From positions 11,489-16,663 of the forward strand of contig DKLU01000125.1 of NCBI GenBank assembly GCA_002455915.1: a stretch of DNA of 5,175 bases. The letters are read 5' to 3'. This stretch comes from Chryseobacterium sp. UBA6632 (lineage in GTDB: Bacteria > Bacteroidota > Bacteroidia > Flavobacteriales > Weeksellaceae). Within the stretch, counting starts at the first letter, position 1. The number at the start of each line of letters is the position of its first letter. The notes below the pieces were generated by a model. The model had not been told where the DNA came from, did no database searches, and worked only from the letters and a program-made list of their open reading frames with translations. Of the stretch, positions 1 through 5,175 are shown in pieces. A program made the position numbers and the translations under genes.

Positions 1-581
1 CCGCCTGCTCCTTCATTAAATTCGGCTGTTACGGTTGCAGAATGTCTCGGGTCTGTACTGTTGTTCGCAGGAATCCCCAATCCCAAACCTTCAATATAAG
101 CCTGAATATTGTTGCTCCATTGTGCGGCAATTGCAGGAGATTCAACCGTTGTTACCAAAACGTGACGAAGGTTATCTTCCTTTAAAAATTTTTTTTGCTG
201 GTCTGTTAAATCAGAAGCTTTTGCGCCGCTTTCTTTATACAGCATTCCGTTATATTTTCCTGCTCTGAAACCATCTGCAGGCGCCGGAACCGATTGATGA
301 CCGCTGTATAGCATTAAGCCTGCAATCTGTTCGATAGACATTTTTGAAGCTAAATCTTTCGCTCTTTCATCAACCGGAAGTCTCCAGTCTTCGTATTTAT
401 CGAGTTTTCCGTTTCTGTTTAAATCTTTAAATTTATTTCCACCAACAGTTAAGATTTTCACACCTGAATCTGTAGAATATCCCAAAACAGGACCTTTAGA
501 ATTCGTAACTGTCTGAATATTTTGTGCAAATGCTGTTACTCCTAAAAATAATGCAGCAACATTTAAAACCGTTCTTTTCAT
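1..581 (-). CDS. Secreted glycoside hydrolase family 3 (beta-glucosidase/beta-xylosidase type), C-terminally cut by window edge
   Basis: The frame is open from an ATG at 581 to the window edge, giving 193 complete codons of a normally 700-800-residue enzyme. Residues 1-19 form a signal peptide (MKRTVLNVAALFLGVTAFA, then Q20), so the product is exported to the periplasm or beyond. Residues 53-64 (DLNRNGKLDKYE) match an EF-hand-like calcium loop, with D53, N55, N57, D61 and E64 as ligands. This is followed by DWRLPVDERAKDLASKMSIE, the typical entry into the GH3 N-terminal TIM barrel. IPANNSTDPRH (170-180) resembles the GH3 'IP...DPRH' segment. The family hydrolyses terminal beta-linked sugars by a retaining mechanism; the catalytic aspartate lies outside the window, so substrate cannot be predicted. 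The gene starts 10 nt after the receptor stop codon, which implies co-transcription and probably translational coupling. The reading ATG-TAA-ACA-ATG (590 down to 579) blocks any in-frame start further upstream, so 581 is well fixed. Family assignment is by recognition of these segments, not by search. Confidence 0.85.
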   Translation of the reverse strand, partial: MKRTVLNVAALFLGVTAFAQNIQTVTNSKGPVLGYSTDSGVKILTVGGNKFKDLNRNGKLDKYEDWRLPVDERAKDLASKMSIEQIAGLMLYSGHQSVPAPADGFRAGKYNGMLYKESGAKASDLTDQQKKFLKEDNLRHVLVTTVESPAIAAQWSNNIQAYIEGLGLGIPANNSTDPRHSATVTAEFNEGAG

Positions 582-591
582 TGTTTACATT

Positions 592-2853
592 TTAGAAATT
601 AAAGCTTACTGAGAATTGACCTGTTAATGGCATAATGTACGTTCCCGTCAACAATTTTCCGTAGAATGGACTTGCATCGGTAATCAATTCAGCACCGTTG
701 ATGGTTCCACTGGCTCCTCTTTGATTTAGGAAGTTGATAACCGTTGCGCCAACATTGATATTTTTATTAACCGTATAACTTACCCCACCGAAAGTTTCCC
801 ATCTTGGTGCGAAGTATAAAGCATTGGTAAGATTCGCATATTGTTTTGAGAAATATCTGAAACTTGCCCAAAATCTCCATTTATCGATGGTATAACTTGG
901 ATCGATCTCCATTAAAACTTTAGAAACACCCAATACATTTTTATCAGCATAATTATAATTTTCGCCAAATGCACTGAAAGCAAAATCTTTATACACCGGA
1001 TTTTGGAATGTAATTAAATAATGAAAGTTAAATCCCTTGAAAGGTTTCAAAACAAAATCCGTTGTCCAACCCAAAGTCTGGATGCTATAATCTACACTCG
1101 CCACTTCAACCTGTGTGCTGTTGTTCGGGTTTACAAGATTATATCTTCCTAAATATCCATTTTTTGTTAACCAAGTTGCCTGAGAAATCAATTGAATAAA
1201 ATCTGTATTCCAGAAAACTCCGATCGCCCCCAAAGGACTTCTGATTTTCTTCATATCCGGAGTAAATGGCTGAGAATAACTCTCCAGTCTTCTGTTTTCT
1301 TCAGTATAAAGGAAATTTGCTAAAACACCGAAGTTTTTGCTGATATTATAGGTAGCATTTACGCTTCCGCCAACATGAAACCAACTTTCATTGATGTTTT
1401 GGAAATCATTGGCTCCAAAAACAAAATTAGGTGATCTCGGCGTCATAGAAAACTCACCATCAATGATATGATTTCTTAAATGAAGCCCGTAGCTTAGGTT
1501 AAAATTATCAGATACCTTCCAATCATCAGAAGCGTAAACGGATAGTTTATTTTCAGTTCCGCTGTGGAATTCTCCTCCGACATTGTAATTATAGAAACCG
1601 TTTGCATCGGTTGACGGCCCAATTAATCTTTCAGGCTGCGCACCAACCGTTTGGAAGAAAAATGATCTGTTGGATGTGAATTTATCAATATTATAAAACT
1701 GTTCTAAAATTCCAACTGTTACATTGTGATTGCCGATTTGCTTATTTAATGAAAAACGACCTGCAATATTCGTGATCGGTGTTTTAGGAGTATACATTGC
1801 CAATTGCGTTCCCACAGCACCGGAATATGCCTGACCGTTTGAAGCCAGCGTATAACCCGCCGAAGAATCTGCATTAAAAATACTCAAAGGGATGATATTC
1901 GCCATTTTAACATTCGCAAAGTGTGCTCTTGTTGAAAATTTGAAATTCCACCCGTTGTTTAACAGATAATTACCTAAGATATCGATATTATGAGCTTTAG
2001 AACTGTTGTCATTACCGCTCATTCCTGACCAATAATCTTGTCCTGTCAGAATATCTTTCATTCTGATCTGTCCGTCATTTACAACGTAAGAATCTCTACC
2101 GATTTTAAAGTTATCAAGCTCAGTTACTTTACCGTTTTCACCATATTGGAAAACCGCATAATTTCCTACATTATAAGAGTCTGAATATTTATATAAAAAT
2201 GAAATTCGACCTCTGTCATCTTTAAAATATTTCGTAGCACCCGCTCTGAAAATTTTTGTTTCATCAACATTTCTGGCAAAGCCAAGTTTAAAAGTACTTG
2301 GATCGTAATTGGCAAAAGCACCAACCGTGTACGTCCAACCGTTTTTAGTAATCGGTCCGGAGACATTGACATCGCCTTGTAACCATCCAAAAGTACTCGT
2401 CGTGAATTTTCCTTTCAGTTTAAAATCTTTAGTCCCCGTTTGAGAATAAGAGTTTACCGCGAAACCAAGATCGCCCATTGTATTGGCTAGCTGATCCATT
2501 TTTAAAAGCCCCGTTCTTTCTAAACCTACGCTTTGTCTCCATGTTTTGCTAGGAAGTTCCGGCCAGAAAAAGTAAACGGCAGGAAGATCATTTTCAAGGA
2601 TGGTGATTCCTCCAACCGTCGCCGGCAAACCGATATTTACATCTCTTGGGCTCGTGTTGTTGGCTGCGTTAAGCATCACATTTCGGTTGTTGTCTTCTTT
2701 GGATGAAGTCGTAACGGTCTTTACGCCTTCTTCAGTTTTTGAAGCTTCTTTCAAAGCGTTTTTCACCGCGAGGCTGTCAGTTTCCTGCCCAAAAGCTACG
2801 GCAAAAGAAAGCATTAGCCCTAATGCTGAAATTTTTAAAGTTGATTTTCTCAT
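592..2853 (-). CDS. TonB-dependent outer-membrane receptor, non-SusC type, likely glycan/oligosaccharide importer
   Basis: This 753-residue protein has a signal peptide (residues 1-22, MRKSTLKISALGLMLSFAVAFG, cleavage before Q23). A polar segment follows (24-57), then a plug-like domain from about 58 (NVMLNAANNTSPRDVNIGLP) to about 160. The rest is a beta-barrel of alternating aromatic/polar strands ending in FSVSFNF, with the terminal Phe expected for BAM-dependent insertion. Such receptors import substrates across the outer membrane using TonB energy. There is no CarboxypepD_reg domain after the signal peptide, the length is well below the roughly 1000 residues of SusC, and no SusD gene follows. 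A TonB box is not clear; TVTTSS (46-51) is the only candidate. The first gene of an operon with the GH3 enzyme (10-nt gap) and divergent from a sugar-type Nudix regulator, it probably imports a sugar-containing ligand. That substrate class is inference from context; a siderophore or other ligand is not excluded. The start is supported by the signal peptide and an A-rich leader. Confidence 0.85.
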   Translation of the reverse strand: MRKSTLKISALGLMLSFAVAFGQETDSLAVKNALKEASKTEEGVKTVTTSSKEDNNRNVMLNAANNTSPRDVNIGLPATVGGITILENDLPAVYFFWPELPSKTWRQSVGLERTGLLKMDQLANTMGDLGFAVNSYSQTGTKDFKLKGKFTTSTFGWLQGDVNVSGPITKNGWTYTVGAFANYDPSTFKLGFARNVDETKIFRAGATKYFKDDRGRISFLYKYSDSYNVGNYAVFQYGENGKVTELDNFKIGRDSYVVNDGQIRMKDILTGQDYWSGMSGNDNSSKAHNIDILGNYLLNNGWNFKFSTRAHFANVKMANIIPLSIFNADSSAGYTLASNGQAYSGAVGTQLAMYTPKTPITNIAGRFSLNKQIGNHNVTVGILEQFYNIDKFTSNRSFFFQTVGAQPERLIGPSTDANGFYNYNVGGEFHSGTENKLSVYASDDWKVSDNFNLSYGLHLRNHIIDGEFSMTPRSPNFVFGANDFQNINESWFHVGGSVNATYNISKNFGVLANFLYTEENRRLESYSQPFTPDMKKIRSPLGAIGVFWNTDFIQLISQATWLTKNGYLGRYNLVNPNNSTQVEVASVDYSIQTLGWTTDFVLKPFKGFNFHYLITFQNPVYKDFAFSAFGENYNYADKNVLGVSKVLMEIDPSYTIDKWRFWASFRYFSKQYANLTNALYFAPRWETFGGVSYTVNKNINVGATVINFLNQRGASGTINGAELITDASPFYGKLLTGTYIMPLTGQFSVSFNF

Positions 2854-2924
2854 CGTACAGTTAGTTAGTATAATTTCTTCTTTGTTGTTTCTTAAGTTGT
2901 TGTTTTTGTTTTAAATAAAGACAT
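2854..2924 (-). promoter_or_regulatory. A-rich, Shine-Dalgarno-free translation leader of the receptor gene
   Basis: Read on the minus strand, the 70 nt before the receptor ATG are rich in A and AAC/AAG repeats (AACAAAAACAACAAC, then AAACAACAAAGAAGAAA) and contain no GGAGG-like motif. A-rich, unstructured leaders are the usual substitute for Shine-Dalgarno pairing in Bacteroidota, so this supports the ATG at 2853 as the start. The last bases before the start are TAACTAACTGTACG, part of an 11-bp motif that recurs inverted at 3259-3269. Confidence 0.45.
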
Positions 2925-2936
2925 AGGAATATCCTG

Positions 2937-2958
2937 CATCCAAAAAAATCATTGGATG
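2937..2958 (-). repeat. 7-bp hairpin in the receptor leader
   Basis: CATCCAA (2937-2943) and TTGGATG (2952-2958) are perfect inverted repeats around an 8-nt loop. The hairpin lies 84 nt upstream of the receptor start codon. On the minus strand the stem is not followed by a T-run, so it is not an intrinsic terminator. It may be an mRNA structure or an operator; function unknown. Confidence 0.4.
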
Positions 2959-3116
2959 GACTTTATTTTTTCATCAGCACCGGATTGATTGTTTTTCTAA
3001 AGCCGGTTTATCAGCAGCATTGTATCATCATTACATTGATATTGGGAGAAACCTTATCAGCTTCAAGCAATATTTTTATTTAATTGAGTGATTTTTCATC
3101 ATTTTCAACCAAAATA

Positions 3117-3134
3117 TACTCTCTGGAAAGAGTA
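3117..3134. repeat. 18-bp palindrome TACTCT-N6-AGAGTA (candidate operator)
   Basis: Perfect 6-bp arms flank a 6-bp spacer (3123-3128) in which the second and fifth bases also pair. The size suits a dimeric winged-helix protein. It lies between the regulator and receptor genes and downstream of the candidate receptor promoter. Operator function is inferred only from symmetry and position. Confidence 0.4.
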
Positions 3135-3176
3135 CGATTCGAATAAATTCAGATTCAAAAAAGTGTTCATTTTCAT

Positions 3177-3193
3177 TGCTTCAATACGAAGCA
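3177..3193. repeat. 17-bp palindrome TGCTTC-N5-GAAGCA (candidate operator)
   Basis: Perfect 6-bp arms (3177-3182 and 3188-3193) flank a 5-bp spacer. With GC pairs in both arms it stands out from the AT-rich surroundings. It sits just past the candidate -7 element of the receptor promoter (3197-3204), where a bound repressor would block initiation or escape. It could alternatively form a short hairpin at the 5' end of the receptor mRNA. Confidence 0.4.
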
Positions 3194-3196
3194 TTA

Positions 3197-3228
3197 CAAT
3201 ACTACATTCTTTCATCGGATTCACCAAA
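3197..3228 (-). promoter_or_regulatory. Candidate Bacteroidota-type promoter for the receptor-GH3 operon
   Basis: On the minus strand TTTG (3228-3225) is followed after 20 nt by TAGTATTG (3204-3197), a 7 of 8 match to the Bacteroidota -7 consensus TAnnTTTG with its upstream TTTG element. If real, transcription starts near 3190 and gives a leader of roughly 335 nt. The match is imperfect, and no perfect TAnnTTTG was found nearer the gene, so this is tentative. Confidence 0.3.
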
Positions 3229-3230
3229 AA

Positions 3231-3254
3231 AAATATTAAATTTTCTTAATATTT
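3231..3254. repeat. 24-bp palindrome AAATATTAA-N6-TTAATATTT (candidate operator)
   Basis: Perfect 9-bp arms (3231-3239 and 3246-3254) flank a 6-bp spacer. It is the longest perfect dyad I found in the intergenic region. It abuts the candidate upstream promoter element of the receptor operon (3225-3228) on its upstream side. As it is purely A/T, some symmetry could be chance, but 9-bp perfect arms are long for that. It is a reasonable binding site for the divergently encoded Nudix regulator. Confidence 0.45.
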
Positions 3255-3280
3255 AATGTAACTAACTGTTTTACATTTAA
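3252..3280. repeat. Imperfect 29-bp palindrome around AATGTAA-N9-TTACATT
   Basis: AATGTAA (3255-3261) and TTACATT (3271-3277) are perfect inverted arms. Two further pairs at 3252-3253 with 3279-3280 bring this to 9 paired positions out of 10 per arm. It overlaps the end of the preceding palindrome by 3 bp, forming a tandem dyad block. The central spacer contains most of the TAACTAACTGT motif shared with the receptor leader. Confidence 0.35.
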
Positions 3281-3379
3281 ATAAATTTCGAATAATAAAA
3301 TATTTTTCATTGATTCTTATTGAAACAATGATTAAAATCACGTTAAAATTTCCCCAAAAAGTACCTCAAGGCATCAATT

Positions 3380-3414
3380 TTGGTGTCTACTCCAGTTTTT
3401 TATCACTAAATTTG
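3380..3414 (+). promoter_or_regulatory. Candidate Bacteroidota-type promoter of the Nudix regulator
   Basis: TAAATTTG (3407-3414) is a perfect match to the -7 consensus TAnnTTTG, 28 nt before the regulator ATG. A TTG (3380-3382, within TTTTG) lies 24 nt upstream, a little longer than the usual spacing of about 19-21. The predicted transcript starts near 3421 with a leader of about 20 nt and no Shine-Dalgarno. Confidence 0.55.
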
Positions 3415-3442
3415 TAAATACACATTTTTCTCACTTCTAATA

Positions 3443-4192
3443 ATGGATTCTAAAGAACAACTTTTAAAAAAATCGATTGAGGCAAAAGAAATTTTTATCC
3501 CTCATCTTTCTGCCGATCCTGTAATTTTTGGTTTCGATCAAAACGAGCTTAAAGTTTTGCTTTTAAAGATGAATTACAGAAAGCAATGGTTTTTGCCGGG
3601 CGGTTATGTGCGAAAGGATGAAGATTTAGACGATGCGGTGGTGAGAATTTTGAAAGACAGAGCCGGAATTACAGAAGTTTATCTGGAAGAATTTGCCGTT
3701 TTTGGAAAGAAAAACAGAAGTGAATTTTATTTTGAAGATTTTGATGAAACTCTTTTTCACAAGCAGAGATTCGTAACTATTGGATATTATGCTCTTTACA
3801 ATCCGGATCGTTTTAATCTGATTGCTGATGAATTCAGTGAAAGCTGTGAATGGATTTATTTAAGTGAGCTTCCCAATATCGAATTAGCGATGGATCACCG
3901 TGAGATTATCGAAAAAGCATTATTAACTTTAAGAGAGAAAATTTCTCATAAACCTATCGGATTCAATTTATTACCTGAAAAATTTACACTTTCTGAATTG
4001 CAAAAATTATACGAAGTTATTCTCGGAAAAGAACTTAACAGAGGAAATTTTTATCGAAAAATTAAAAATTTAGGAATTCTAAAAAAATTAGACGAGCGAA
4101 GAACTGGCGGCGCTCATAAAGCTCCAGATCTCTATTCTTTTGATGAAGAAAATTATGCTAAGGCGCTTGAAAATGGTTTGAGTAACTGGTAA
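3443..4192 (+). CDS. Nudix-domain winged-helix transcriptional regulator (NrtR/AraR type), probably sugar-responsive
   Basis: The 249-residue protein has a Nudix fold (about 17-150) and a C-terminal winged helix (about 178-235; FTLSELQKLYEVILGKELNR then GNFYRKIKNLGIL as recognition helix, and a basic wing near ERRTGGAHKAP). The Nudix box aligns as G54-x5-E60-x7-R68, but the catalytic REUxEE reads RILKDR (I69, D72 and R73 replace glutamates), so hydrolase activity is unlikely and the domain should bind ligand. Known relatives: NrtR binds ADP-ribose-type ligands and controls NAD genes; AraR of Bacteroides thetaiotaomicron has the same architecture and responds to L-arabinose. Divergence from a receptor-glycosidase operon, with no NAD genes in view, favours the sugar-sensing group. 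The exact ligand is not readable from sequence. The ATG at 3443 fits a perfect -7 box 28 nt upstream. A bidirectional terminator follows. Confidence 0.88.
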   Translation: MDSKEQLLKKSIEAKEIFIPHLSADPVIFGFDQNELKVLLLKMNYRKQWFLPGGYVRKDEDLDDAVVRILKDRAGITEVYLEEFAVFGKKNRSEFYFEDFDETLFHKQRFVTIGYYALYNPDRFNLIADEFSESCEWIYLSELPNIELAMDHREIIEKALLTLREKISHKPIGFNLLPEKFTLSELQKLYEVILGKELNRGNFYRKIKNLGILKKLDERRTGGAHKAPDLYSFDEENYAKALENGLSNW

Positions 4193-4196
4193 TTAC

Positions 4197-4238
4197 AAAA
4201 AATTGCTTTACCAATTTAATTTGATAAAGCAATCTTTT
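4197..4238. terminator. Bidirectional intrinsic terminator between convergent genes
   Basis: ATTGCTTTA (4202-4210) pairs with TAAAGCAAT (4225-4233). After one mismatch, CAA (4212-4214) pairs with TTG (4221-4223) around a 6-nt loop. On the plus strand TTTT follows at 4235-4238; on the minus strand six T's (4202-4197) follow the stem. It lies just after the regulator stop and past the stop of the facing acetyltransferase gene, so it can end both transcripts. Confidence 0.75.
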
Positions 4239-4268
4239 AATTTGATATCGTTTATAATTATTGAAAAA

Positions 4269-4922
4269 TTATTTATCTAATTCCTTCTGAAAAGCTTCAA
4301 AATATTTTGCCAAATGAAGACCATCTGCCAAACCGTGATGCGCTTCAATAGAAACCGGCATCATCTTTTTACCATCTTTAACGCTGAATTTTCCAAATGC
4401 AATTTTCGGAATATATTCTTTAGGATCAAAATTGGTAGGATGTAAAATTGTAGTAAACGAACTCCAAGGGATCGTGGTGTGTCTGATATGATTGATCGGC
4501 AAAACATCATTACTAATTCCTAATCCAGTTGAATTCTGAACTGTTTTTATTTGATCCTTCAATCTCTCATTAAACGTTTCAAAATCTTCTGAATAATGAA
4601 AAAATGAAAAACCAAAAGTTCCGTCTTTCCTTCCAATCGTACTTCCGACATGAACTTCATCAAACTGAATAACCTCACCGTCTACAATTCGTAATTTCAA
4701 TTCATCAACAGAATTGATCGCCACCATAGATTTGTAAAGATAATAGGCAAAAAAAGAAATTCCGTTTTCTTTTGCTTTTTCATACGCTTTTGTGCAATCC
4801 ACCTCCGTTGTAAAACCGAAATAAGGACTTTTCATTTTAGAAAAAAATTCAAAATGTTCCTTTCTGTTCCAGCTTTCAATATCTATTACCTTCATTAAAT
4901 TTAATTTTTTGCAAATTTCCAT
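4269..4922 (-). CDS. Chloramphenicol acetyltransferase-family protein (type A CAT fold)
   Basis: The 217 residues cover the CAT fold. Matches to classical CAT include WNRKEHFEFF (18-27; R20 corresponds to CAT Arg18), the DGEVIQFDEVHVG region, PWSSFT (152-157; S155 corresponds to Ser148), and the active-site HHGLADGLH (195-203). There the second His, H196, is the expected general base and D200 its structural Asp partner to R20. The family transfers acetyl from acetyl-CoA to the 3-hydroxyl of chloramphenicol as a cytoplasmic trimer. All key residues seem present, but Bacteroidota carry many chromosomal CAT homologues of unproven activity, so resistance is not assured. The likely real start is the internal Met10 at 4895: classical CATs begin shortly before the VDIxxW segment, and MKVIDIESW fits this, giving 208 residues. 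The AraC-type gene ends 66 nt upstream on the same strand and may share its transcript. A TAAATTTC at 4955-4962 is only a weak promoter candidate. Confidence 0.82.
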   Translation of the reverse strand: MEICKKLNLMKVIDIESWNRKEHFEFFSKMKSPYFGFTTEVDCTKAYEKAKENGISFFAYYLYKSMVAINSVDELKLRIVDGEVIQFDEVHVGSTIGRKDGTFGFSFFHYSEDFETFNERLKDQIKTVQNSTGLGISNDVLPINHIRHTTIPWSSFTTILHPTNFDPKEYIPKIAFGKFSVKDGKKMMPVSIEAHHGLADGLHLAKYFEAFQKELDK

Positions 4923-4988
4923 AAGATTTTCGGTTTTAAAAACTTTTGGAATATGAAATTTAATCGTAAGGTTTAATTTTAATTGAAA

Positions 4989-5175
4989 CTATAAAGCCTG
5001 TTGAAATTTATAATTCGTTGGACTTACTTTCATTAACTTTTTAAAATAATTGGTTAAATGACTTTCATCCGTAAAACCAAACTCAAAAGCGATTTGCTTC
5101 ATGGTCCTTTGCCCTGACTGAATCCTTCTTTCAATGAGTCTTAACTTATAATCTGTAATATATTTTCGATACGAA
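4989..5175 (-). CDS. AraC-family transcriptional regulator, C-terminal HTH end (N-terminus outside window)
   Basis: From the right edge the minus strand encodes 61 residues ending at TAG (4991-4989): SYRKYITDYKLRLIERRIQS, then GQRTMKQIAFEFGFTDESHL, then TNYFKKLMKVSPTNYKFQ. This is the second helix-turn-helix of the AraC/XylS DNA-binding domain, with the signature I-A-x-E-x-G-F-x-D-x-S-x-L-x-x-x-F-K-K and the S-P-x-x-Y ending. The sensor domain and start lie beyond 5175, so the ligand is unknown. It is upstream of, and co-oriented with, the acetyltransferase gene, which makes that gene a possible target or operon partner. Confidence 0.88.
   Translation of the reverse strand, partial: SYRKYITDYKLRLIERRIQSGQRTMKQIAFEFGFTDESHLTNYFKKLMKVSPTNYKFQQAL

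Larger units (their letters stand above)
2854..3442. other. 589-bp divergent intergenic control region, no gene seen
   Basis: This non-coding gap separates the receptor operon (minus) from the Nudix regulator (plus). It is strongly AT-rich and stop codons interrupt every frame; the longest plus-strand ATG frame wholly inside it that I followed is 29 codons (3328-3417) and resembles no family I know. The gap contains a cluster of inverted repeats at 3117-3280, a hairpin at 2937-2958, candidate promoters for both genes, and an A-rich receptor leader next to 2853. The size is large for a simple divergent promoter and suggests a long 5' leader on the receptor side, multiple operators, or both. 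Confidence 0.8.

Noticed and set aside
35..268. 77-codon plus-strand open frame
   Set aside because: It lies antisense inside the GH3 coding frame, which has a signal peptide and family motifs; its product is unlike any protein I recognise.
585..590. Minimal ATG-TAA start-stop in the receptor-GH3 gap
   Set aside because: It is in frame with the GH3 start and could in theory affect reinitiation, but a six-base match in A/T-rich DNA is easily chance.
2166..2390. 74-codon minus-strand open frame
   Set aside because: It is an alternative frame wholly inside the receptor gene with no family resemblance.
2600..2914. 104-codon plus-strand open frame with hydrophobic segments
   Set aside because: It is mostly antisense to the receptor N-terminus; its apparent hydrophobicity mirrors the antisense of that sequence and the A-rich leader, and no promoter is evident.
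2892..2924. 10-codon minus-strand ORF MSLFKTKTTT in the receptor leader
   Set aside because: It is too short and low in complexity to support a leader peptide; no repeated regulatory codons and no attenuator hairpin follow it.
2979..3007. ACCGG ... CCGGT inverted repeat with a 19-bp spacer
   Set aside because: Arms of only 5 bp with a long spacer; too weak to call an operator or hairpin.
3138..3295. Direct repeat TTCGAATAA at 3138-3146 and 3287-3295, and TTATCAGC at 3008-3015 and 3054-3061
   Set aside because: Short AT-rich direct repeats with irregular spacing; expected by chance at this composition.
3328..3417. 29-codon plus-strand small ORF (MIKITLKFPQ...) just before the Nudix gene
   Set aside because: The likely regulator transcript starts near 3421, after this ORF. 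It has no clear leader and spans the promoter elements.
4955..4962. TAAATTTC as a -7 box for the CAT gene
   Set aside because: One mismatch at the G of TAnnTTTG and no TTG at suitable distance upstream; read-through from the AraC gene is equally likely.

Overview
The window looks like chromosomal DNA of a Flavobacteriia member, most likely Chryseobacterium or a close Weeksellaceae relative. This rests on the AT-rich composition, the lack of Shine-Dalgarno sequences, A-rich leaders, a good TAnnTTTG-type Bacteroidota -7 box, and the protein types (TonB-dependent receptor, GH3 glycosidase, Nudix-winged-helix sugar regulator). The genus is inferred from protein flavour, not from a database match.

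Left part (1-2853, minus strand): an apparent operon of a TonB-dependent outer-membrane receptor (592-2853) followed 10 nt later by a secreted glycoside hydrolase family 3 enzyme (start at 581, running off the left edge). Both carry N-terminal signal peptides. The enzyme would release sugar from a glycoside and the receptor would import a glycan or oligosaccharide. No SusD-like lipoprotein lies between them, and the receptor lacks the N-terminal carboxypeptidase-like domain of classical SusC.

Middle (2854-3442): a 589-bp divergent intergenic region with no convincing gene. It holds several inverted repeats, an 11-bp motif present in opposite orientations at its two ends, and candidate promoters for both flanking genes. 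It is the likely control region.

Right part (3443-5175): a plus-strand Nudix plus winged-helix regulator of the NrtR/AraR type with a destroyed Nudix catalytic box, so probably a ligand sensor. It is followed by a bidirectional hairpin terminator, then on the minus strand a chloramphenicol acetyltransferase-family protein (4269-4922, true start probably 4895) and the C-terminal HTH end of an AraC-family regulator cut by the right edge.

Working model: the Nudix regulator senses a sugar or sugar derivative and controls the divergent receptor-glycosidase operon through palindromes between them. The CAT/AraC pair is a separate unit that converges on the regulator and is insulated from it by the shared terminator.
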